Assembly: GCA_964019695.1 (NCBI GenBank)
Contig: OZ026527.1
Coordinates: 71,570,593-71,634,592 of the forward strand
Length of the DNA: 64,000 bases
Reading direction: 5' to 3'
DNA from: Loripinus fragilis
Lineage: Eukaryota; Mollusca; Bivalvia; Lucinida; Lucinidae
A program made the position numbers and the translations under genes. The stretch's first letter is position 1. Each line of letters opens with the position of its first letter. Positions 24,601 through 37,847 of this stretch are shown in pieces. The notes under the pieces are model-generated. The model did not search any database. It was not told the DNA's origin and saw only the letters and a list, made by a program, of their open reading frames with translations.

Positions 24601-27600
24601 GGTTGGAAGAGATGTTAGCATATGCAGAAGCCGGATCCATCTTTATGTTTGGTACAGGCTACATGGAACATAGGTTTGCTTTCTTGGTAGGTTAACCCGT
24701 TTGTAAAACTGGGTGCATTTTTCGGATGTTTCATTGATAATTTATTTGAATGGGTGTTATCATATATGACCTACACTCAATGTCACAGCTAATGCAACAC
24801 TTAATTTGAGAATATGTGGACATTGGAAATAAGAATAATTCAAAATATGATACATACGTGGCAGAAATTTCATTTCAATCGATTGACTAATTAATTCAAA
24901 TCATAGCAAATAAAATATAACATCATAAGTAAAAGTCACAAAATCATGTATTGGCGCCAATTTTCAAAAGAATATCACAGAGCAAGCTACCATGGCCTTC
25001 AAAGTTATCGGACCTTAACGTCATTATCTCCCGTACATACGCACAACCATATAATAACTGCCTTATTGCGCCAACATGCATGCGCGCTTTGTGCATTGTG
25101 AGATATTTGATGTAGAAAATTGGAATATCACTCAACGGTCTACTTCTGCTGTGATATTTTGGATATAACACGGTGATGTTGTGGCTCTTAAAAATATCAT
25201 GGAAGTTAACCGGCGCCACTATTTGTCACCCCACAATATATCTCCATACACAATCATAAACCTATCAGTTTCATCAAACTATTTGAAAATTTGAAAGAAA
25301 CATTTATAATGGTGTGGATCCTGATCAGTTGGCTTCTTAGAAGTCAGCTAGTCTTGGTCAACACTGTTTTCAAAATAGAATATGGCCTGATTTAGCATGG
25401 CATAAGTTAATGAATAACTCGTATGAGTTTCCTTTTGTTTCAGACATTACCAACGATTATCTTCTTCGTCACCATAGTTACGGTTCTCCAGTATCTTGGG
25501 GTTGTGCAGGCTATTGTCAGAACCCTCGGGAGATTCTTGGCCTTCTGTCTTTCTGTCTCAGCGCCCGAGGCCATAAATGCTTCAGCTAACATATTTTTAG
25601 GAGGGGTAGGTAATATTCTATCATTTTTTATCTTTTGATAAAATTTATTTTTTTATTATTTCTTAATTATATATTTCTTATCCGTATATTATATTTACTC
25701 ATTTATTTTTTTCTGATTGGTTTCTAATTTTCTAAATAGATGGTTTTCGGCCAACGTACATTTTTATGTTTGGTATATTATTGTTGTAACTTTTCGCCTA
25801 CCAGTGCCGTCTGCTTATAGAATCTGCAAACAATTTGGACCCATCAAAGCTTTTCCTGATCTTGATACAAACTGATGGCATTCATGAAAATAATTCTTTT
25901 GAATATGTTGAATCTGAAGCCTAAACGCATATTAAGTCATCGAGTAAAATACATTTATGGCTTTATTTAAAAGGGCCAATTTATCATTATATCATTTACC
26001 TTATAAATAACCCCCATTTGTGACGAGTTTTCCTGTCTGTTGGTAACTTGTAAACATGTTGGACCCATAATGATCAGGCTCGACAAAACGCTGGGCCTGC
26101 TTCGTAGTGGATTCAAACTGCTTGACACTCTCATGGAAAGTGACTTTTTAAAACAGTTTTTATTAAACAAAAATATTCAAGCGATTAGAATATTCAAAAT
26201 TACCCAGAATGCAAAAATAGTTTTGAGGCGGTGCTTCTTTTGGGGCTCTTTTTTGCCATTTATGTTTCGTGTCTGCCACTGCCATGTTGTCTTATCTGTC
26301 ATGGGTCAGGTGTGGTACTTGAATGTATCGATTTCTCATCTTTGCCTTCTTCCTTACTTTAAAACATGATGAGAGGTATTGCCAAATTGACCAAGCAGGC
26401 ACACAACCTTAAACAAACGTCGTATCAAGGTCGACGTTATTTTGACGTCATGTGACGTCATGTGCCTGCTGGAAATGATACGACGCCGAAATGGCATAGT
26501 ATCAATGATGATGCTACGCTTTTTCGACACTGTATGCTTGTTGGTGTACTCCCCCCCCCCCGAATCGGGCTGTTTACTGACACATATTTTATTTCTCAAA
26601 TGACGTTGATGTTGTTGTTGTTTTTCTGCTGTTTTCCAAGTAGTATTATAATTACTATTGCCGCCATGTTACACGTATCTGCCAGATATCTATTGTACCT
26701 CCTGTTGTTACAATGTTTGTATCCTGCAGTAATGAATGTTCTTATTAATTCTAGGGAGAATCTTCAGTTCTGGTCCTACAGTATCTAGATTCAGTTCCAG
26801 TATCCCACCTGTTTACATTCATGACATCAGGGGCTGCGTCTTGTGGTGGGGCTGCTCTTATACAGTTTATGTCCTTTGGGGTAAGTTTATCCAGACTCTA
26901 CTTAGTCAGACATTTTCCAAGAAAAGCGAGGATATATATATATAACGTTATGTATGGTATGTGGTTCGTGGTGGGTGGTTCAACACCCCTTGAATAATAG
27001 GTACTTTGTGTGCGCACACTGTAAAAAGTACATGCAGCTTTACACAAATTTTGGTGGCAGCTGCACTGTTGCTTTTCATTTGCGAAACCTTTCAATTACT
27101 GCTTTAAAGGCTATGTTATATTCAATTGTAATGATCTGGAGGATAAGTACAATAATAAAAGGTAGAACTTTTAAGAATAGTGAATATGTTTTGCTCGATG
27201 ACTGTTAGTCTTTTAAAAGTTGTTTTAGTAGGAAAGTAAATTTAAACTTACACCAAAAAGGGGTGACAGATCAGCTGCATCATCGTTTGATGTTAACTTA
27301 CACACATTTATCAGTGTGCTTTAGTCATGGTCTATTTTGTTATGGTAGCAACTTTATATTTCATACTTAATCCTTTGTGTTTGGTAGATTTTCCCATACA
27401 TTTTGATACACAGGTAGAATTTGTAAATGACGTATTTCTGCAACTGGTGGCTGTTTTAATCATAGCAAACAGTGCAGACCCTGATGAAATACAATATTAT
27501 GCTGCATTTCATCTGGGTCTTCACTGTTTGCCATAGTAACCTTTTAGTGGCTTCCAGTATACAAATGATTTAGTATAGGTAAATATATAGGTACGGGCAC

Positions 27601-30600
27601 TGTGTATATTCACAACTACTCCAGATATATACTGATTGTTTTTAAACTTAGCATGTGTTTTATCATTGTCTAGGGATGCGAATGTGGGTTTTATATATTT
27701 CTCTGATAAATTTTGTCAATTTCGTCAGTTAAAAGCGAAAGTATGTGCACAAAGTCTGTTTATCGCTTGCTCAAGATGTTGACTGGGACGTAAAGCAACA
27801 CACAAAAAAACAAAAAAACTCTCATCTGCTGATGTTTTAGTAGCCTATATTTAGCACAATATACATATAGACCCAGATCAGACTGCTCCAAAAGGAACAT
27901 TCTGATTAGCGTTTATAAAATCTTATCTGAAGTGCACTTAAATATAAACAGCAGACGTTTTAAGCAATCGATAGTTTCAGTACCAAAATAGAGAAAGGTT
28001 AAAAGGAACCAAAATAAAACTAAGAGAAGTGGATAAAAGTTTTCCAAAATTGAGCTTTCTTTATTTCTTCTGTGTTGCAAAATAACTGACATTATGAAAA
28101 TTGCAAACCAATAGGGTAAAGTCAGGTAACTTTAGACAGTAGGTAAATTCGGACATAATTTTGCAAACAGTGAAAATCCAAATGTGCCGTCTCATCAGGA
28201 TTTCCACTGTTTGCTTAGTAAATTTAATTTTTATTCCAATAATTCAAAATTGAAAGAAGCAAGGTCGCTGTCCGAATTAAGCTGATTGTCCGAATTTACC
28301 CAACTTATGTTGCAGACATATTTTATTAGCAAATCAAACATTTGTTACCAATACTAAATGTAGAAGGTTTTGAATTTAAGTAAAGAAGAGGGCACAGAAG
28401 ATCAGGAATCAATACAATCAAAAATAGTAAGTGAGTATGATCAGGAAATACCACAATCACAAACTGCAGACAACCCCGTGGCACCGCGAGGAAGAGCCAC
28501 TCAACCATCACGAGACACCAGGAAGACAAATAAAGCAAAGCAATCAGCTCTCTCCTCCCCACCAAGATGATTGCAATACTAGAATTGACATAAAGTAACG
28601 TACAACAAAACATAGAACAATTACAGACTCCCACAATGGGATTAACAATGAACAAAAAGTCACGTCAATCCTGTCCCGAGACACCATATGGGAAAGTGAC
28701 AAAAACACAAGGACACATCAAACTCAAGAACGCCAAGAGGTCAGCCCTTTCCCAGCAGGTTATCACAAGGCTGAAAGGAACCGACAAGACAGTATAATAA
28801 AGGCAAACATGAAACATAAATAACAAAAAGAAGCATCACCTTGGAACGGTCAGAAAAATCACTGGATGGCTTAAACACGTTTGACGGTACCATCCTCGGA
28901 ACGGTCAGCAAAAAAATTACATGAGGGCTTAAACATGTTAAACGGTATCAACATCACCCTTAATTCCGATGGGGATCAAGACACATAGATGTTTGGTTCG
29001 CATCATGCATCATGTTAATAGATATCCTTTCTTGGTTACCAAAAACATTTTGTACAGGATGATCGCAAGTTGTGGTAAAATCGAACAAATATAATGTTAA
29101 ACATTAGTTAACCCTTAAAGCGCCAATGGAAACAAAAGTCGTCTACTTTTCTCGTCTGCTGAAATGATTAAGAAGCCTCTATGACAAACAATGTGGACCC
29201 AGATTAGACTGCTCCTATTGGTGCAGTCTTACCTGGGTCCACCCTGTTTGCATCTATACTTAAATTTGCCAGTAATGTTAGGCAATTATTTGCAGCAGAC
29301 GACTTCAGCAGACATATTTTTTTCAGATGCATATGAGCCGCGTCTTCAGATTTCCAACAATGTGGTATGTGCGACCAGCTATGCCTCAAATCAGCCTGCG
29401 CATACGCGCAGTCTGATCAGAGCCTTCGCTAGTCGCTTGAGTATCCTATGATTGATAAACTACTGACTGAGCACCATTTGGAGTTTCTAAGCTTAAAAGG
29501 AGGCTGCAGAGGCTCGTCCAAGTCTATACATGTCAAAATGCCACATTGTTGGAAGTCTCATAATGTTTAACATGAGTTAAATTACAGTAGAACTTCAATG
29601 GCTGGAACTCTGATGGCTCATTCACCATGGCTGGCTAAAAATATCATAATGGTCCCCACAGGTCATTTGAAACATAATACACACTGGATGGCTGGAACTA
29701 CCCTTGGCTAGAACTATTTTTCGTGGTCCCAAGCCTGTTCAAGCCATTGAAGTTCTACTGTGAATTTTCCAGGTACCTGCAAAATATTTATTGGCTGCCT
29801 CAGTTATGTCAGCACCAGCGGCCTTGGTGTGTGCAAAAGTGATGTATCCTGATGACGAAGACAAATACCATTTACAGGAGGGGGAGATAGACGTGAAAGT
29901 AGAACCTGATCAGCAAAATGAAGTAAAAGCAGACGACAAAAAGAAACACAAAGATAATGCAAAAAGAAAGTATGTGAACATAAGGACATTTCTTGTGTAT
30001 CCACAGTATTTTTGTCAGGGATATAAAGATACTGGCCCACTTCGAATCGAACTAAAGTTCCTACTAAAGTTATTACGTAATAGGTGCGTGCGCACCTTTG
30101 CATCCGAACGGCTGCAGTTGGAACTTTAGTTGGTTGCCAAGTAAACACCTTGCACGCTCCCTTTCAATTCTTCATTGCAGACAAAAATGATGTTCATATA
30201 CTGCACAGCCAACTCTAATTATAGTCCTACAGCGCTATTTTGACTATGTTGACATTCTGTGTTTACAAGAATATTTACCAATAACAAAGTTATTTTTATA
30301 GCTCACTATTTTTAGAATAATACATGCATTTTATTTCATCTAAAATATTAGATGCACAAACCAATCACAAGTACTATTCGTAGCATAGTGAATGGATCGC
30401 TTGTCCACTGTCATGGAAGGAGCGAGTTCGAAATCCGTCACCGTTCCTCGTTTTTTTTTCGTGTTTTTTTTTTCGATTTTATATTTTTTATTAATTTATT
30501 TATTTATAGATATAATTGAATTTCATTATCATTACCACACCATTTTGGTTGATAAATATCGTTTTAATGACTGAAAACAATGCATACCTGATTGAGTTGA

Positions 30601-33600
30601 TGCATTCAGTGGTATCTCGCATATACGTTCCGTGTTTGATAATTTTGATGGGCACTTTGTATAAATGTTAAAACCGTTTTCCAATCATGCTTAGAGAATA
30701 CATGTAAAAATATGATACAATAAAAATGAAGAAAAATAAATGAAGGCATTGGTTGGATTCGAACCCTGCGCATAATGGAAAATATATGGATTTTCTAATG
30801 CCAACCACTTTACCTACTGCGCTATACAAGCTAATATCTAAACGTTTCCAAAACTACACCTGCCTGCTGAATATGCCAGCCGTATGTTTTGATTTCAACG
30901 TTTACAAACATGGTTATTAGATATTGGTAGCACTATAACAATTACGAATAAGTAGGACCGCGAATAGATCACAGCGAGTATTTATTTTCTAAAACAAATT
31001 ATTTTGAGGCTACTCTTGAACCCATGTTGTTAGATAGGGCTAGAGGATAGAACCAGACAATCTACTTGAGTAACGGTGTAGTAGAACTTTAGTAGCGACT
31101 ACCGATGTTCGAATCAAACTTTAGTTACTATAGTAGGGACTATAGTTCGATTCGAAGTACGCCACTATCGTGCTAACCAAGAGTGACAGTGACGTCATAT
31201 TTTGTTTACCATTGTAAAGTAAAACATTAACTAGTACACTCCATTTAAGCTAACGCGAATCGATAGATCACTTGTGTATTAATTCTATCCTGCGGATAGG
31301 ATTAATGCACAAGTGATATATCGAATATAAGCTCCTTATAACTTTGTAAACAAAACATGACGACACTGTCACTCTTGGCTGACAGGCTAGTATAATTGTT
31401 TACATGCTATGTCACTTTTGTTTAAACAGTTTAATGTATACTTAATTGGATATATTGTTTGCATACCTAACTGCACAACGGATACTATATTTGAAATAAA
31501 CGAATCTCAGCATTTTCAGCAGCAAAGTATGTTTAGTTATTTTTATTGACTGACGTTGATTGGCTTGTCAATATAATTAGGAAATTAGAGCTGTTGAAAT
31601 AGATCTATATATGTGAAAGGTTGACTTGATTACATCAATTACATTAGCAATTATTATATAACTAAGTTAAAAGACTGATTTTCATTGGCTTAGAGCGCTC
31701 ACGTGGCCAGTCAATATATTGTCATATTCACTGGCTGGCGCGTGCTTACTGGTGAATATTAGTCACTAAAATTAGATTGCTTGTGTTTTTTTCCGTTCCG
31801 GTTCTGCTTTTCTAAGGCGCCGCTTGTAATCCTATCGTAGTGCCAAAAACGCGACAAATCACGCACTGGAGCTGATCTATTTCGATTTTACTGCACAATA
31901 AACGACGAAAACAAATTTGAACTCTTCAGCTTCTTCCAACTTTCCGCCTGTGCACTAAAGAACTCCCGCCAATACTTAGACCACGTCGCATACGTTTACA
32001 TGTATTTATAACGTCTTTCAAGCGAAAAAAAACGACGTTACACCGTCTAACGCCATGAATGACGTCATTTACCAGTAACAAATGACGTCAGCTATCACAC
32101 ATTTTCCCTGCGCTTTCAACGCTGTGAATTATTGTTTGATATATCACACTGTTTTAACATTGGCTCTACAGGCGAGGCGTGTTAGAATTCTTGTTTGTTT
32201 TTGCTGAATGATGACACTCATGCACAACATATATTTAAAATAGTAAAAGGGTGGTCTTATCTAGGTTTGCACTGTTTCTGCTAAATACTTGACTGTCCCA
32301 AAACTTCTATATAAGTTCAGTATTTTTTCCAAGTGCAATGATACCTGTACATCTTTCTCTAAATGTTATATACTAGACAAAAGTTCTAACCGGCCACGTG
32401 TGTTTTTATCGATTTTCTAAAAAGCTTTAAGCACTATACAGATTTCATTTTCATTCCCGAATAGGCCAGCCTATTAGTGAATGATACCAGAAAACGGCTT
32501 AGCAAAATTCTTAAAATTGTATCCAGGGGCCTTCGCCGAATACACATTATCTCAATTTTAAAATTCACAAGAATTTGCATTGGATGGTGGGGTAATTTTC
32601 GACATTTTGGCCAATAACAACGAGTCTCATGCAGATGGAGTGTTCATTTTAGCACTGTAGTGTTCAATAAGAGTTTGGCTGTTGAAATGAAAGCGTTTTG
32701 CGTGTGAAAGTGGGTTATTTCAAAAAGTAATGACTTACAAATTGTGCCAAAATGCGAATTTTAAAAATGGGGGTACCACTATTCAAATGGGAACCCTGCA
32801 CGAACTGTTGAACATGTTGTCAATATCTTCAATGTCTAGGGTACATGACACGTCTGGCTATTTAGAGGTACAAAAAGTGTAGTCATGTCGTTTTACGTTT
32901 TGAAGAAAACTAATGAAATGCAGGTGGCCGGTCAGAACTTTTGGCTAGTATATAATAAAACAGTTATTGACTAATGAGGCATTGGATATGATGTGAAATC
33001 GACCAGAGAATACCAATATTGACCTCGGCTCCGCCTAGGTCAATATTGATATTATCTGGTCGATATCACATCATATCCAATGCCTCATTAGTCAATAATT
33101 GTATAATATATTACAATATCTATGTCAGCGAATTTTATTTTCTGAAAAAAAAATCTCTTAAGATGAAGGCAAAAAAGCACAACGTTGTGGCAGTGATTAA
33201 TGATAAATAGAGGATACTAGGTGAGTGTCTTTTGATATCAAGTTTACCAGGCAAAGCTTTGAGAATGCTTGGTGAATCGCGAGGCTTGTCAAGCGATTTA
33301 ACATGCGTTCTCTAAGCCTAGCCTGGTAAATTTGATATCAAAAGACGCAAACCTGGTTTTCTGTTTATCAGTTTACTAGTTGGTTCTCTCTTCAAACTAG
33401 CGATTATGATGTAGTTATGTTATCGATTGTCGTGTCGATTCAACGTCATAGACGACGTCAATCAAAAAGTGCAACGCCAAGATGACCTGATAAAGGCACA
33501 TGTCGTGAGATAGGCAATGTTTATCAGGTCAAAGTGCAACAATGCAGTTTATATGAGAGGTAACTAAGAAATAGAGGATCTTACATCGGTGCTTTTTTTA

Positions 33601-36600
33601 TTGAATGTATTAAATGAGTTGAGGAAAACCGATAAAATGTGAGGCTTGCCGAGCATTTAATCACTTTTCCGCAACAGGTTTAATAAATTCAATATTACAG
33701 GAGTACGAATATGATATTTTATTTATCATATGGCATATAAACTTTTTAAAAATCTAATTTTTTGGCGTGAAAACGTTAGGGTTTTGCCATATACCTGTAT
33801 GCGTGACGTTAAAAGCGTCATTCATAATGCGACGTAATATGATAAAATGGATATCTAGCCATTTTCTTCTTCTTAGTACTTATATTAGGTTATGATCTGT
33901 AATAGTAGCAGACTGTTATTTACTGGGGGTAATATGTGTAGACAGGAAAGCGAGGATATATCTCAATCAATGTGCTCACACATTGTTAAGTGGGTGTAAG
34001 GTATAATATTTGTTTTTATATTTAATTATTCACTGATGATTCAGTCTGTGGTTTTTTTTTAATTCCAGAGCCCATCGTCGACCGAAGAGTGTAGTAGAAG
34101 CAGTGGTTGTTGGGGCCAGACAAGGGTTGAAAATGGTTGCTAATCTGTCTGTGACCCTTATTGTATTCCTGGCCTTCCTAGAATTTGCTGATGCCACTGT
34201 GGAATGGTTGGGCGACAGGGTGGACGTTCATGGACTTTCTATGACGGTACTGTAAATCCTTTCAATTAATTATACAAGCTATTTTTTTATTTTGCCCATG
34301 ATATCAAAATTGAGGCCTAAATGGCCGAAACTAGCTAGTCTTGCCCAGAAAATATGCACACTCTAGTTTCAGTTCTTTTGTGCATTCTTTGCTTCCAAAG
34401 GATACCCTATTAAGAACATCATTGTAATATTTAAATCTCAATGAATCACATATGTATGTGTAAAATCTACTTTTAAACATGTCTGCAGGGCTATGTATAG
34501 GGACTCAGGGCCTACATCCACGTTCTAACTTTGTGTGAGCGAACATTTATGAGTAAGCATATGCGAAGATTCGTCCTAGCCCTCGCTGCACCATTGTGTG
34601 AAATGTATACAAAATCCAGTGAGCTGGCTAATTTTTGAAAATTACAATACAGTAAAACCTGCGTAAAACGACCACTCTCAAAAAGACCAAAAATTGTTTT
34701 TTAAGGCCAAATATTGCTTAATGCAGGTAAAAAGTATTGCAGAATGCTCCAATGGGAGCATTCTGCGATACTTTCGACCTTCATTAAGCTACCATATGTC
34801 ATTACGACCTTTGTTTCTTCAACAATTACAATGTTTGGATGTATTTTTGCATAAAAAGCCGTGTCGCACGCTATTAACAGCCATGTTTTTTACCATCAAA
34901 ACCCCATGTATTAATCAGGCACTTCACGTGCTGTTGATGCATGGCTTTTGTATTTTACATATACGCATTCTAGGCCATCACAAAAAATTGGCGCCATCAA
35001 CAGTAACGTGCATAGAAATGAACGGAATTTTGTGGTGTTAGGATGACAGGAACAAGCTTTTTCAAATTCTACGTATCATTCATGTTTTTGCGCGCCATTA
35101 TAGCAATACAAATGAACTTTTCGAAATGTTTTTCCAAATTTTCAAATGACAAAATGACTCCAGTGAGTAAAAGCAAGTATTGGTCACTTCGACGTATTCT
35201 TCAGATTCAGACTTTATGCAACTATAACGATTAAACATAGTTTTCTGATACACTTACATCTGCTAGACCCCTCTGAGGTCATTAAAACCCTCCTCTATCA
35301 GGCTCGGGTTTCAACACCACCCTCAAGGTGCAGCAAATGTAAATGAATTGAAAAACATGTTTGGTCCCTATATAGCATACACATGACGAAAGCGCAGTAT
35401 AAATGGGGAAACAAGTGAGTATGACCAGGATTGCCACAATCACAGACCACAGACCAATGCACAGGACCGAATGATGAGACACAGAGCACTTACCTTATAG
35501 CAAGAAAACAAATAAAGTAAAGCAGACAGCTCTTTCTTCCTCAGTGAGATGATTGCAGATCTAGAAAGGACACTAATAACTACTACGAGAACCACACACA
35601 CGGTTTTGATGAAGAAGTAGAACAGAAAAAAAATATAATGAAGCATTTTGACTATCGCCAAAACGAATATGCAAAGGTAAAAAACTGTTTGGAGTGTACA
35701 AGACAAACCGTTTGGCTACGAAACGAATACAGGGATGTAGATTTACAGTTTATATGTTTAGATGTGTAGCGTATTATGTACTTGTCTAAATGGTTTTATT
35801 GATTTTTTGTGTTTTCATTCTTTTTAGCTGATACTATCGTATGTTTTCTACCCTTTTGCTTTTGTAATGGGCGTGGAAAGCAATGACTGTTTTGCGGTTG
35901 GAGAGTTACTAGGTATACGGACACTGTCAGTGGCAGGAGTGGCATACATGAATCTTGCCAATCTGGTGAAGAACAATCAACAATTTGATACATATACATC
36001 CGTTTACAATAACACCTGGTCTTATAGAGGGAAAGATATATATTTACAACAATGGAACACTACTCTACAAGGAGGAATATTGTCCGTAAGTAATCTTAAT
36101 TATTGTTTACAATAACACCTGGTCTTAAAGAGGGATAAATATACATGTATATCTACAGCAATGGAACACTACTCTCCATGGAGGAATATCGTCCGTAAGT
36201 AATAATAATTTCTGTTTACAATAACACCTGGTCTTATAGAGGGAAAGATATATATCTACAGCAATGGAACACTACTCTACAAGGAGGAATATTGTCCGTA
36301 AGTAACAAGAATTTCTGTTTACAATAACACTTGGTCTTAAAGAGATATATATCTACAGCAATGGAATCCTTCTCTATATGGAGGAGTATTGTCTGTAAGT
36401 TATAACATGATAATTCTGTTTACAATAACACATGGTCTTATAGAGGGAAAGATATATATCTACAGCAATGGAACACTACTCTCCATGGAGGAATATTGTC
36501 TGTAAGTAGTAAGAATTTCTGTTTACAATAACACTTGGTCTTATAGAGGAAAAGATATATGTCTACAGCAAACATGGAGGAATAGTGTCTGTAAGTTATA

Positions 36601-37788
36601 ACATGGGAATTTCTGTTTACAACAACACCTGGTCTTATAGAGGGAAAGATAAATATCTACAGCAATGGAAACATGCTCATCATCTTTGACCCAGCTGGAG
36701 ATCGCGCCAGGTCTGCTAGGTTCAAAATCAAACACTCTACCACATAGCCATAAAGTCTACTTGTACTGCAAGGCCATACAAGTGTTGATATACTTTGCTC
36801 TACTACATATTTTCCCTCCATGTTTAAATTCGTCCCTGAAATTCAGATTAAGCTTCAAAGAACCTGTTTTCCAGACACTGATATGCTCCGAGCCCATTTA
36901 ATGGGTTACTTATATTGGGCGACAAATGTAACAGGTGAAAAATGCTTATCACCTTTGACCCACCTGGGGATCGAACCTGGGCCGCTGGATTCGTAATCAA
37001 ACACGACCACGTCGCCATAAAAGCCAGCTGATACAACACGGCCGTAGAAGTGTTGATATACTTACATTTGCAAAGTGAGATGCAAATACAAGACTTACTC
37101 ACACTTTCCAAAACTACAGTTTGTGCGCAGATTAGGTCTGACAAAACGTCACTTGATGTAAATGAAAACTGTTAAATACTCAGATAGTATTCACAAACGG
37201 TTGTTTAAAAACAGTTAATTAAAAAAAAAGATAGCAGACTAGAAAAAAAGTATTATTACACAGCATACAATGAGTTAGAATTAATTATCATATATAACAA
37301 GGAACAAAGTGTATGTAAATGATTAAAAATCGTTGTCTAATAATCATTAATATCTCCCAGAGTCTGGTTAAACACTACAAACTACCTAAATGTCAGCTTT
37401 CCTACTCATGTAATTTGTCCATGTGAGTGATTGTTATCACTCGCTGTGAAAATATAGTTCCACATTGACGCTCAAGCTTGTAACCCCTGATGATAGCCAA
37501 ATGGATAGATAACGATTTGAAATTGTTTTGCTTTAAGGAACGATCGACGTTGATCGCCACCTACGCTCTTTGTGGCTTTGCTTCAATAGTTACAGTGGGT
37601 CTTGGACTTGGGTCATTGGGCGCACTAGCTCCACGGAGAATCTCGGATTTCAGTAAAGTGGCGCCATGGGCTGTAGTCTCTGGTACTATTGCAAGCTATC
37701 TAACAGCGTGTGTCGCAGGTACATTTTGTTGTTATATTTCTTGTTATTTTTACTATTGTTATTATTACTTTTTATTATTATTATTATG

Positions 37789-37847
<59 letters not shown>

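Noticed and set aside
24691..24691. Alternative exon 3 donor GTTAAC
   Set aside because: It would add four bases and shift exon 4 out of the CNT frame.
30744..30836. Functional tRNA gene on the minus strand
   Set aside because: A and B boxes are present but the acceptor and T stems do not pair.
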